Made by a program: the position numbers and the translations under genes. Below the pieces are notes generated by a model that saw nothing but the letters and a program-made list of their open reading frames with translations, had not been told where the DNA came from and ran no database searches. From contig QCMG01000007.1 of assembly GCA_003213955.1 (NCBI GenBank), positions 1 through 64,000 of the forward strand: a DNA stretch of 64,000 nucleotides, given 5' to 3'. Below are positions 42,686 to 53,137 of this stretch, one piece after another (the stretch's first letter is position 1; every line of letters starts with the position of its first letter). Source of the DNA: Prochlorococcus sp. AG-418-M08 (GTDB lineage Bacteria > Cyanobacteriota > Cyanobacteriia > PCC-6307 > Cyanobiaceae).

Positions 42686-43540
42686 TTAAGCATTAATCAT
42701 AGTTCCAATGCCTGAATTTGTGAAAATTTCTAGAAGTAACGAATGTTCAATCCTTCCATCAATAATATGAGCAGCTTTTACTCCCTGAGCTAAGGCTCTA
42801 ATACAACATTCTGTTTTTGGTCTCATACCATTAGAAACAATATTTTTTTCAAGAAATTCTCTTGCCTCTTTTAGGTTAATTTGTTTTACGAGACTATTTG
42901 GATTCTCTTTTTCTTTTAATATCCCTGGAGTATCAGTAAGGAGAATAAGTTTTTCTGCATTGATTGCAGCAGCAACTTCCCCTGCAACAAAATCAGCATT
43001 AATGTTATGGGAAATACCATTTATTGTGGAACCAATACTTGAAATAACAGGAATATATCCTTTCTCTATAAGAGGGGCTAATAATTCAGGGTTGACTTTT
43101 GTTACCTCTCCCACCAGACCATGACTTCCATCTCCCAGTTCTCTTGATTGAATGAGGTTACCATCTATTCCTGAAATGCCCACAGCTAAAGAGCCTGTTT
43201 CATTGATTCCCCTCACAATCTGTTTATTTACTCTTCCCATTAACACCATCTCTACTATTTCCATTGTTTTCTGATCGGTAACTCTTAACCCATTTTCAAA
43301 CTTTGGAGATATTTCTAGTTTGTTTAACCAACTATTTATTTCGGGCCCCCCTCCATGAATTACTACGGGACATACACCAACACTTGATAAAAGAGCAATA
43401 TCTCTAAAGAAAGCTTTTTTTAATTTTTCCACTTCCATAATGGAACCGCCATACTTAATAACAATTTTTCTACCTGAAAAACTTTGTATGTATGGAAGTG
43501 CTTCGCTTAATATAGACACTCTTAGAGAATCATCAATCAT
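42686..43540 (-). CDS. argB: Acetylglutamate kinase
   Basis: [53 protein letters not shown]. Confidence 0.97.
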   Translation of the reverse strand: MIDDSLRVSILSEALPYIQSFSGRKIVIKYGGSIMEVEKLKKAFFRDIALLSSVGVCPVVIHGGGPEINSWLNKLEISPKFENGLRVTDQKTMEIVEMVLMGRVNKQIVRGINETGSLAVGISGIDGNLIQSRELGDGSHGLVGEVTKVNPELLAPLIEKGYIPVISSIGSTINGISHNINADFVAGEVAAAINAEKLILLTDTPGILKEKENPNSLVKQINLKEAREFLEKNIVSNGMRPKTECCIRALAQGVKAAHIIDGRIEHSLLLEIFTNSGIGTMINA

Positions 43541-43601
43541 AAAAGGGAAATTAAAACTTGATTGAATTAGGTAATTTAATTTTCATAAACATATTCCAAT
43601 T

Positions 43602-44132
43602 CTAATAAAAGAAAATCAAATCAAATTCCTTTTTATTATCGTTGATAATAAATTCTGATTCAAGACCTTTAACAAAAAACCTATTTAACCTCTCTTGTTT
43701 TTCAATCCATAGTTCAAAGGGAACATCATTAATTTCAAAATGCATCTTAAAGCCATTTCTTTCATCTTTCGTAATTTCTTCAATCTCTTTAAGTTGGGGC
43801 GGATTATCTTCATTCCATAAATTTAATGCCTCTAATGAAGATTCAAGATGTGCCTTTATTCCATATCTCCACCTAGTTACATCCCTAACTAATTCAGTTA
43901 ATTCTTTGGGTCTATTAAATTTATTTACTTTGAAATCATTTCTATTAACTAACTTAACTGGAGGTATTTCAGATGTTTTTAAACCAAGACCAATTAGTAA
44001 AATAGGGACTCCATAAAAGAACGTAGGTACACTTAAATTAACTGATTCAGTAAAATAAGCAGTCATTCCAATAAAAGCTAAAACACCTCCTGCTACTGTT
44101 ATTATGTTTGCAGGAGATAAGTATTTCTTCAT
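43602..44132 (-). CDS. Conserved cyanobacterial protein, DUF2854-like
   Basis: Two N-terminal TMs; conserved-looking soluble domain. Confidence 0.7.
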   Translation of the reverse strand: MKKYLSPANIITVAGGVLAFIGMTAYFTESVNLSVPTFFYGVPILLIGLGLKTSEIPPVKLVNRNDFKVNKFNRPKELTELVRDVTRWRYGIKAHLESSLEALNLWNEDNPPQLKEIEEITKDERNGFKMHFEINDVPFELWIEKQERLNRFFVKGLESEFIINDNKKEFDLIFFY

Positions 44133-44160
44133 TTTTTTATCCGAGAAGTTATTGAATATT

Positions 44161-44343
44161 ATGCAAGAACATAAAACTACAAATCAAGAAGATTTAATTT
44201 TAAAACTTGATCAAGATAGAGCATGGTTATTAGAAAATCTTGATAAAGGTAAATGGTCAGAGATTAGGAGTGAACTTGCTGATCTTGAAAGAAAAATAAG
44301 CAAACTCATTATACGTGTTCAAGAATCATATATTGATATTTAA
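44161..44343 (+). CDS. Small hypothetical coiled-coil protein (ATG at 44161)
   Basis: MQEHKTTNQEDLILKLDQDRAWLLENLDKGKWSEIRSELADLERKISKLIIRVQESYIDI. Confidence 0.65.
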   Translation: MQEHKTTNQEDLILKLDQDRAWLLENLDKGKWSEIRSELADLERKISKLIIRVQESYIDI

Positions 44344-44793
44344 TTAAAAAGGAATTTCATCAACCTCAGGGACTAGAGGAGAACTGTCCCACTGTGAATT
44401 TTCTGTTTTTCCAGATTTTTCTTCGGAAGAATTGCTATCGTTGCTTTGAGGTATGTTTGTCGCTTTTTCTCCTGAGCTTAATTTCCCAACTGGATTTATA
44501 TGATGAATTCTCGAAGCTGTTAGTTCAGGTTGCTTTTCTTTAGTGCCATCCTTTCTTGTTACTGAGTTCATCCTAAGACGTCCTTCAACAACAATGTTTT
44601 GACCTTCTTTTAATTCTTCCACCATTTCTTGGGCAATGGTACCCCAACCTAAAACTTTTAATTCTCTAAATGGGTCATCATTGCGGAGACCTTTGAAATT
44701 TACAGTCATTTCCGCAATGGGCGTTTTATTATCTTTTGTATATCTCATTTGAGGAGCGCTATTTATTACAGCTTGAATTAAACAATGATTCAT
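44344..44793 (-). CDS. ssb: Single-stranded DNA-binding protein (Ycf41-like)
   Basis: OB-fold sequence plus acidic C-terminal tip VDEIPF. Confidence 0.85.
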   Translation of the reverse strand: MNHCLIQAVINSAPQMRYTKDNKTPIAEMTVNFKGLRNDDPFRELKVLGWGTIAQEMVEELKEGQNIVVEGRLRMNSVTRKDGTKEKQPELTASRIHHINPVGKLSSGEKATNIPQSNDSNSSEEKSGKTENSQWDSSPLVPEVDEIPF

Positions 44794-44822
44794 TTACTTT
44801 CTATTTAATTAAAGATATATTG

Positions 44823-45620
44823 ATGCACAATTCAAAAAATTGCCACGAAAATGTTTGGATCCTTTCAGGGACTTCAGATGGGCCAGCTATAGTTAATAAA
44901 CTCCTAAAATCAAACTATGTAGTATTTGCAAGCGTAGTCACTCATAAAGCAAGTAATTCGTATCCTAAAAATCCAAAGTTACACATCATTACAGGAAAAT
45001 TAAATGATTCAAGTGAAATCATTAAGTTTATTGAAAAAAATAAAATTAATCATGTAATAGATGCAACTCATCCATTTGCCTTAATTATTTCTAGAAATCT
45101 AAATGAAGCTTGCGAAAAAATCAAAAAGCCTTTGTTCGCCTTTGAAAGGAAATCGGAAATTAAACTATTTAAAAATTTCAGCTACATAAATGGTTTAAAA
45201 GATATAAACAAGAAAGTTCTTGTAAATAAAAATATTCTTTTAGCCATCGGATCTAGATTACTAAATGAAACAGCAAGTTATTATTTAGAGTCAGGTGCAA
45301 ATGTATTTACTAGAGTAATTCCAACATATGAAAGCATATCTATAGCATTTAGCTCATGTATTAAAAATTCAAATATAGCAATACTTGAACCTAGTAAAAA
45401 AAAGGTAAATATTTTAGAAAAACAACTTTGTGACCATTGGAAGATAGATTATATACTTTGTAGAGATTCTGGAAGTTATGCACAAATGAATTGGGAGGAA
45501 ATTGTTATTGAAAGTCATATGAAGTTATTTTTAGTCAAAAGGCCAAAGTTAAGATATAAGAATCCTTTTATATTTTTTGATTATGATGAGTTGATAAATC
45601 ATATAAAAACAAAACCTTAA
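44823..45620 (+). CDS. cobK: Precorrin-6A reductase (start trimmed to MHNSKN)
   Basis: VWILSGTSDGPAIVNKLL, VIDATHPFALIISRN. Confidence 0.9.
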   Translation: MHNSKNCHENVWILSGTSDGPAIVNKLLKSNYVVFASVVTHKASNSYPKNPKLHIITGKLNDSSEIIKFIEKNKINHVIDATHPFALIISRNLNEACEKIKKPLFAFERKSEIKLFKNFSYINGLKDINKKVLVNKNILLAIGSRLLNETASYYLESGANVFTRVIPTYESISIAFSSCIKNSNIAILEPSKKKVNILEKQLCDHWKIDYILCRDSGSYAQMNWEEIVIESHMKLFLVKRPKLRYKNPFIFFDYDELINHIKTKP

Positions 45621-45635
45621 TATTTTTACTCTAGG

Positions 45636-45950
45636 ATGAACAAAGTTTTACTGTTGATAACCACTGAATACAATAAAAAGTCGGCTACAAAACTTGCTAA
45701 ATTACTTCTCAAAAAAAAACTTGCAGCATGTGTCTCCTTAAAAGACATTTATTCTATTTATGAATGGGAAGGGAAAATTGAGGAGGTTAATGAGATTGAA
45801 ATTACCATAAAAACTAAACCAAAACTGAAAAATGCTTTGATATTGTTCTTGAGAAAGATGTCACCTTATGATATTCCTCAAATTATTTGTAAAAAGTTTG
45901 ATTCTGAAAAAAAATATAAAAATTGGTTATATGGGTATTTTTCAAAGTAA
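45636..45950 (+). CDS. cutA: Divalent-cation tolerance protein CutA
   Basis: LAACVSLKDIYSIYEWEGKIEEVNEIEITIKT. Confidence 0.95.
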   Translation: MNKVLLLITTEYNKKSATKLAKLLLKKKLAACVSLKDIYSIYEWEGKIEEVNEIEITIKTKPKLKNALILFLRKMSPYDIPQIICKKFDSEKKYKNWLYGYFSK

Positions 45951-46959
45951 GTTTTCTTGTAATAAATTTTGAAGATTAACATTAGATCTTGAACCTAGCT
46001 GAGTAATTATATGTCCAGCGCATATTGAACCTATCTCCCCGCACTTCTTCAGAGAATAGTTCTTAATTAGTCCATGAATAAATCCACCCGCATAAAGATC
46101 TCCTGCTCCTGTTGTATCAATAATTTTTCCTAATAGAAGTGGTTTTATTATTTTTGATTCGTTTTTATTAATTATTAACGAACCTTTATTGCCTAAAGTT
46201 ATTATTACTAATTCACATATTGAAGCAATAGATTCTTTGCAGCTCTGTAAATCATTTTTTTTTAAAGAGACTAAATATTTCAGATTCATTGCAAAAAATA
46301 ACATCTATATAGTTGGAAATTAATTTTAGGAAACTTTCACGATGTCTATCTACACAAAATGAATCTGACAATGACAGTATTATTTTTGTATTTGATTCTT
46401 TGGCAATCTTTGCAGCTTTGAGAAAAGCATCTTTAGCTAAACTACCATCCCATAAGTATCCTTCTAGATATAAATACTTGCTTTTTTTTATTGAATTATA
46501 ATTAACATCTTTAGGCTCAAATTCAACCGATGCCCCTAAGTAAGTACACATAGTTCTTTGAGCATCTGGAGTTATAAAAATTATTGAATGTGCACTTGGT
46601 GGCCCCTCATTGATAGGTGGGTTATTGAAAATTGTATTATTTTTTTTAATATCAGAAGAAAAGAAATTTCCAAATTTATCATTCTTTACTCTTCCAATAA
46701 ATTGAACATTATTCCCTAATGCTGCCAAGCATACAACAGTATTGGCGGAAGAACCCCCTGATACTTTTTTAATGACTTTGCAATTTTTTAATAAAACTTC
46801 AGATTCATTTGAATTGATAAGATTCATAGAGCCTTTTTTAAGGTTATTTACTTCTAAAAATTGATCATCCACGTTGACGATGATATCTACAATTGCATTT
46901 CCTAACCCTACTAGATCGATATCTTTTTTTAGGTTATTTTGCCAAAATTTTTCTTCCAT
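45942..46959 (-). pseudogene. PfkB-family carbohydrate kinase split by a frameshift at an A9 run (46255-46263)
   Basis: ORFs 46252-46959 (N-terminal) and 45942-46304 (DTTGAGDLYAGGF motif); removing one A joins SLFKKNDLQSCKES in frame. Confidence 0.85.
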
Positions 46960-46980
46960 TATTTTTCAAAAATTACAAAA

Positions 46981-48363
<1,383 letters not shown>

Positions 48364-48372
48364 TCATTTGTA

Positions 48373-48810
48373 TTAACTTTCTCTGAGAACCATTTTTTCT
48401 GCAAGAGAAAATTCTTTAGTTAAACGCTCTTTAAGCTTATCTGGTAGTGGCCTAGAAGCAAAGTTTTTGTAATGACCAGCCATAGCATTTAAAGCTGTTT
48501 GCATTGTTGTAAATGATTGAGTTTTATTAACCATACCTCTGTTTCTATATCTTGAAATATAATCAGTAATTAAAGCGAGTGATTCAATTCTAACGTCTTC
48601 CTTGTCAGGAGAATCTTTTGGAGTATCAACTGCTGTTTGTAAGGTTTTAACAACTGATATTGTATCTTTAGCATAATCACCTGTCATAGAAGTCTTTGCA
48701 GCATATGAGGGGGAATTAAGCACCCCCAAAAATATAGATATACAAATTATGAAAGATATGGCTTTTGCAAAAAATTTAGAGAATAATTCAGGCATTTCTT
48801 TACTCACCAT
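48373..48810 (-). CDS. psb27: Photosystem II assembly protein Psb27
   Basis: TGDYAKDTISVVKTLQTAV, DYISRYRNRGMVNKTQSFTTMQTALNAMAGHY. Confidence 0.92.
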   Translation of the reverse strand: MVSKEMPELFSKFFAKAISFIICISIFLGVLNSPSYAAKTSMTGDYAKDTISVVKTLQTAVDTPKDSPDKEDVRIESLALITDYISRYRNRGMVNKTQSFTTMQTALNAMAGHYKNFASRPLPDKLKERLTKEFSLAEKMVLRES

Positions 48811-48836
48811 AATTTTACTCCTAATAAATTTAATCT

Positions 48837-50639
48837 TTAAGAATTTTTATTGTACATTACTTTTGATTCAGACATAAATTTTTCTAACAAATTCTTTGAT
48901 GCAATCTTAATTTTACTTCTGCTGGCTCTAGAGAAGAATTCAACTTCCTTATTAATAGAGTCTCGACCAACAACTATTTGAAAAGGAATTCCAATTAAAT
49001 CTGCATCTTTAAATTTTACTCCTGCTCTATCATCACGGTCATCAAGGAGCACATCGATTTTTTTGCTTTTAAACTCTTTATAAATCTCTTCAGTAAGTTG
49101 TTTCTGATTGGGATCTTTCAAATTAGTTGGAATAATTAAAATTTCAAAAGGAGAAATTTGAATTGGCCAAGAAATTCCATTTTCATCATGATTTTGTTCA
49201 ATAGCGGCTTGGGCTATTCTTGTGATGCCAATTCCGTAACAACCCATCCATAAATTTTTTAATTGACCATCCTTGTCAGAGAACTTTGCATTTAATTTCT
49301 CGCTATATTTTTGTCCTAATTGAAAAATATGTCCAATTTCAATACCTCTTTTTTCTTTTAACACTTCATTACTTTCAAGACTGATGCGATCCCCTTTTTT
49401 TGCATTCCTTATATCTGATATTAAAAATTTTTTCTCAATGAAAGAAAAAGTATGGAATACCTTATGAAAATTAACTTTATTGCCGCCACTCACAAAACGT
49501 GAAAGACAGCTTGCAGAGTGGTCAGCAATTCTTATCCAACTTTTATTCCAATTGGAATTGTTTTTAATTATTTCATCGTTTATATCTGGCCCAATATAAC
49601 CTAATGGTAAATTATCAAGATTTTCTTTAATAATTGAATTATCTTCAACTATTTTTAGATGAATTAAGTTTGATTTAGATTTTTTGTTGATCAAATTAAA
49701 AAGCTTAACTTCATTTATGTGCTGATCTCCTCTAATGCATGCAAGGATTGGCACCTCAGTTTTATCTTCGAATCTTGCAAGAAATATAACGACTTTTACT
49801 ATTTGACTTGTATCCAAATTATTTTTTTGACATAGATCAATAATTGATTTTTGATCTGGGGTTTCTAACCATTCATCTTCAAAATTTTTCAAAGGAATCC
49901 CTTTGGAAGGTAAAGAAATAGCTTTCTCAATATTTGCTGCATATGAACCACTTTCCGTAAATAAGATAGAATCTTCTCCAGCATCAGCTGTGACCATGAA
50001 TTCTTTAGATGCTGCTCCTCCAATAGCTCCACTATCGGCGTCTACGCCAACAATATCTAATCCACAACTTTTAAATATATTTTTATAGGCTTTTTCCATC
50101 TCTTCATAAAAAGATGCCAAATCTTCTTTTGATGAGTGAAAAGAATAACCATCCTTCATTATGAATTCTCTACTTCTCATTAATCCAAATCTTGGTCTTA
50201 TCTCATCTCTAAATTTTGTTTGTATTTGGTAAAAACATAAGGGGAGCTGCTTGTATGAATTAATAATTTCTGAAGCAATACTAGTAATTACTTCTTCATG
50301 AGTTGGCGCTAAACCAAATTCTTTCCCTTGCCTATCCTTTAGATTGAACATTATCCCTTCACCGGCTGTGTATCCTTCCCATCTTTCACTTCGCTTCCAT
50401 AATTCTGCTGGGTGGAGTTGAGGTAAAAGTAATTTTGAACAACCTTTATTGTTAAGTTCTTTTTCAATTATGTTCGATATTTTTTCAATTACCCTAAGCA
50501 TTATGGGCATATATGCATAAATACCACTATTGACTCTACGAATATAACCTGCTTTTAAAAGTAATTGATGAGAAATAATTTCTGCTTCAGAAGGAGTATC
50601 ACGAAGCGTCCCCAGAGGAAATGAGGTGGTGACGCGCAT
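48837..50639 (-). CDS. proS: Prolyl-tRNA synthetase (start trimmed to MRVTTSFP)
   Basis: TSFPLGTLRDTPSEAEIISHQLLLKAGYIRRVNSGIY, APTHEEVIT, RDEIRPRFGLMRSREFIMKDGYSFH. Confidence 0.97.
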   Translation of the reverse strand: MRVTTSFPLGTLRDTPSEAEIISHQLLLKAGYIRRVNSGIYAYMPIMLRVIEKISNIIEKELNNKGCSKLLLPQLHPAELWKRSERWEGYTAGEGIMFNLKDRQGKEFGLAPTHEEVITSIASEIINSYKQLPLCFYQIQTKFRDEIRPRFGLMRSREFIMKDGYSFHSSKEDLASFYEEMEKAYKNIFKSCGLDIVGVDADSGAIGGAASKEFMVTADAGEDSILFTESGSYAANIEKAISLPSKGIPLKNFEDEWLETPDQKSIIDLCQKNNLDTSQIVKVVIFLARFEDKTEVPILACIRGDQHINEVKLFNLINKKSKSNLIHLKIVEDNSIIKENLDNLPLGYIGPDINDEIIKNNSNWNKSWIRIADHSASCLSRFVSGGNKVNFHKVFHTFSFIEKKFLISDIRNAKKGDRISLESNEVLKEKRGIEIGHIFQLGQKYSEKLNAKFSDKDGQLKNLWMGCYGIGITRIAQAAIEQNHDENGISWPIQISPFEILIIPTNLKDPNQKQLTEEIYKEFKSKKIDVLLDDRDDRAGVKFKDADLIGIPFQIVVGRDSINKEVEFFSRASRSKIKIASKNLLEKFMSESKVMYNKNS

Positions 50640-50818
50640 ATAAAAAAAAATTGTAATATTGTTAATTTTATCAATTAAGTTGTAAAAAAAATTTAAAGTG
50701 TCTTGAGTCCCTAAAGGCATGTAGTTTAGGTTTATCCTTTCTGCTAATTTCTGCAATAATAAAACTTAAAAAACTTTTAAGTAATTTCATTAACCTTGAT
50801 GACATTTTTAATAAATTT

Positions 50819-51169
50819 ATGGAAAATATAGATTCTAATATTTCTAGTTCAGAAGAATTAGTTGGTATTGATGAGGTGCAAAAGTTTCTTAACAGATCAA
50901 GAGCCTCAGTTTACAGATACACAAATACAGATCTAAGAAATCTAAATCCTGGTTTCAACCCAAGAAAATTAAATCCTGAATATAGAACGGATCAGAAAGA
51001 TCCATTACGTTTTCATCCTAATGAAATAGCAAGATTTGCAAAGGATATTTTACGAATTAAAGAAGTTACTGTAGAAGTTTTTAATTCTCCATCTTCAGCC
51101 GCTCAAAATATACTTTCACAAATTCTTGAAGAATTAAAAAGTATTAGATCTTTACTAGAAAAAAATTAG
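50819..51169 (+). CDS. Hypothetical protein with HTH-like N-terminus
   Basis: GIDEVQKFLNRSRASVYRYTNTDLRNLNPGFNPRKLNPEYRTDQKDPLRF. Confidence 0.7.
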   Translation: MENIDSNISSSEELVGIDEVQKFLNRSRASVYRYTNTDLRNLNPGFNPRKLNPEYRTDQKDPLRFHPNEIARFAKDILRIKEVTVEVFNSPSSAAQNILSQILEELKSIRSLLEKN

Positions 51170-51269
51170 GTTACAAATTAATTTCTTGAATTACATTTTG
51201 ATTAATTGACTTTTTAATTGTAAAATAATTTTGTTAAGTTTATTACTCAACTTTTAACAAGTAAAACTC

Positions 51270-51524
51270 TTGAAGTATACAAATTCAAAGCAGTTTGTCG
51301 AAGGTAAATTAAGCGAAGATTCTTCTCTTCTCACTATTTCAAGTGAATTAGTAGAAGATGATGATGACCCATTAAGTATGAGGAGCCTCTCAATATCTTT
51401 TATTGGGATCATAATAGCTTCAATGACAATTTTAATACCTTCTATTAGTATTTTGCTTGGTAGACCTTTATCTCAAGGAAATGAGATTACTCCTTTTCAC
51501 TTAAATAAAAAAGATGGATCTTAG
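51270..51524 (+). CDS. Small one-TM hypothetical protein (TTG start)
   Basis: 84 aa; SLSISFIGIIIASMTILIPSISILLGRPL; overlaps the next gene by 11 nt. Confidence 0.65.
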   Translation: MKYTNSKQFVEGKLSEDSSLLTISSELVEDDDDPLSMRSLSISFIGIIIASMTILIPSISILLGRPLSQGNEITPFHLNKKDGS

Positions 51525-52062
51525 TTTAATTCCTCCATCTCCAATGAAGGGCATTGTAAATTTAGTAGTTGAGATACCTGCTGGTAGCAGAAATAAATAC
51601 GAATATTGTTCTCAAGCCGGAATTATGGCGCTTGATAGGATTTTACATTCTTCAGTAAGATACCCATTTGATTATGGTTTTATTCCAAATACTCTTGCTG
51701 ATGATGGTGCTCCCTTAGACGCAATGGTGATAATGGATGAGCCAACATTTGCAGGTTGCCTAATTAAAGCAAGACCTATAGGGGTTTTAGATATGCATGA
51801 CTGCGGTCAATATGACGGTAAACTTTTATGCGTTCCAATAGCTAACCCTAGGCAAGAGAATATTACGAGTATTAATCAAATAGCTCCCAATCAATTAGAA
51901 GATGTTGCAGAATTTTTTAGAACAAGTAAAGGTTTAGATGGAAGGACAGTACAAATACATGGTTGGAGGGATTTTGAAGTAATTGATGAAATTTTAAGGA
52001 AGTGTACTATTTCAAAAAGGAAAACCTTTAAAGTTCTAAAAAAATCATCAGTAGTTAAATAA
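51514..52062 (+). CDS. ppa: Family I inorganic pyrophosphatase-like, copy 2, degenerate active site
   Basis: VEIPAGSRNKYEY, YPFDYGFIPNTLADDGAPLDAMVIMD (D67 to A), EFFRTSKGLDGR (Y141 to S). Confidence 0.92.
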   Translation: MDLSLIPPSPMKGIVNLVVEIPAGSRNKYEYCSQAGIMALDRILHSSVRYPFDYGFIPNTLADDGAPLDAMVIMDEPTFAGCLIKARPIGVLDMHDCGQYDGKLLCVPIANPRQENITSINQIAPNQLEDVAEFFRTSKGLDGRTVQIHGWRDFEVIDEILRKCTISKRKTFKVLKKSSVVK

Positions 52063-52063
52063 A

Positions 52064-52420
52064 TTGAAAAAGGTAACTTTTTATAGCTATCCAAAATGCT
52101 CAACATGTAGAAAAGCATCAAAATGGCTAGATCAGAATAATATTAAATATCAACTTATAGACATAGTTAAAGAAACTCCTTCAAAAAAATTTTTAGAACT
52201 TGCTTTAATACAATTTTCATTAGACATAAAAAAGATATTCAACACAAGAGGTAAGAACTTTAAATCAATCAATATTAATTTACATGACTTGCCAAAAGAG
52301 AAAATTGTAGAAATTTTATCTAATGATGGGAAATTAATAAAAAGACCTTTTTTAGTAATTAATGAAAGTAAATTAATACTTGGATTTAATGAGTCTGAAT
52401 ATACTGCTAACTTCAAATAA
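52064..52420 (+). CDS. ArsC/Spx-family protein
   Basis: YSYPKCSTCRKASKWLDQN, RPFLVINESKLILGFNESEY; TTG start. Confidence 0.88.
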   Translation: MKKVTFYSYPKCSTCRKASKWLDQNNIKYQLIDIVKETPSKKFLELALIQFSLDIKKIFNTRGKNFKSININLHDLPKEKIVEILSNDGKLIKRPFLVINESKLILGFNESEYTANFK

Positions 52421-52450
52421 AGTTTAATTTTATAATTTTAAAAAAATTTT

Positions 52451-53137
52451 ATGAATTCCTCTTATAAAAATATAATTCTTGAATGGGCGCCGTTACTTTG
52501 TTTGACTTTTTTTGTTTCTTCTTGTAGATCTTTTTTTGCGGAACCTCGTTACATTCCCTCTGGATCTATGTTACCTGAATTACAAATTAACGATAGATTG
52601 ATCATTGAAAAAATTTCTTTAAAAAACAAATTACCTCAAAGGGGAGATATTGTTGTTTTTAAATCGCCTTTTTCTTTCGATGAAAAACTTGTCATGTCAA
52701 GATCTAACCCTTTGCCTAATAAAAGTTTTTGCTTTTTTATGAGTTTTCCTCCAATGTCATTCATTCCCGGTTTAAGAGATAAGGCTTGTGATGCATACAT
52801 AAAAAGAGTAGTTGCCTTACCTGGCGAATTAGTAAGTGTAAATGCTAAGGGTGAAGTTACAATAAATAATAAAAAAATTATTGAGCCCTACGTTAGTAAT
52901 TTCTGTTCCGAGTCTTTTTTTGAAAATTGTGGAGAATTTAAAAATTTGAGAGTACCTAAGGATCATTTTTTGGTCTTAGGTGATAATAGATCAAATAGCT
53001 GGGATGGAAGGTATTGGCCAGGTGGTAAATTTCTTCATAAAAAAGAAATTATTGGAAAAGCTTATTTTAGATTTTGGCCTTTAAAAAATTTTGGGTTTTT
53101 TAGAAATCAAGCCCAACATGAATCACTTTCCCTTTAA
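52451..53137 (+). CDS. lepB: Signal peptidase I
   Basis: YIPSGSMLPELQINDRLI, RGDIVVFKSP, KRVVALPGE, LGDNRSNSWDGRYW. Confidence 0.96.
   Translation: MNSSYKNIILEWAPLLCLTFFVSSCRSFFAEPRYIPSGSMLPELQINDRLIIEKISLKNKLPQRGDIVVFKSPFSFDEKLVMSRSNPLPNKSFCFFMSFPPMSFIPGLRDKACDAYIKRVVALPGELVSVNAKGEVTINNKKIIEPYVSNFCSESFFENCGEFKNLRVPKDHFLVLGDNRSNSWDGRYWPGGKFLHKKEIIGKAYFRFWPLKNFGFFRNQAQHESLSL

Noticed and set aside
50640-50756. N-terminal extension of proS ORF
   Set aside because: Canonical ProRS start is MRVTTSFPLGTLRDTP; the upstream part is low-complexity, AT-rich leader.
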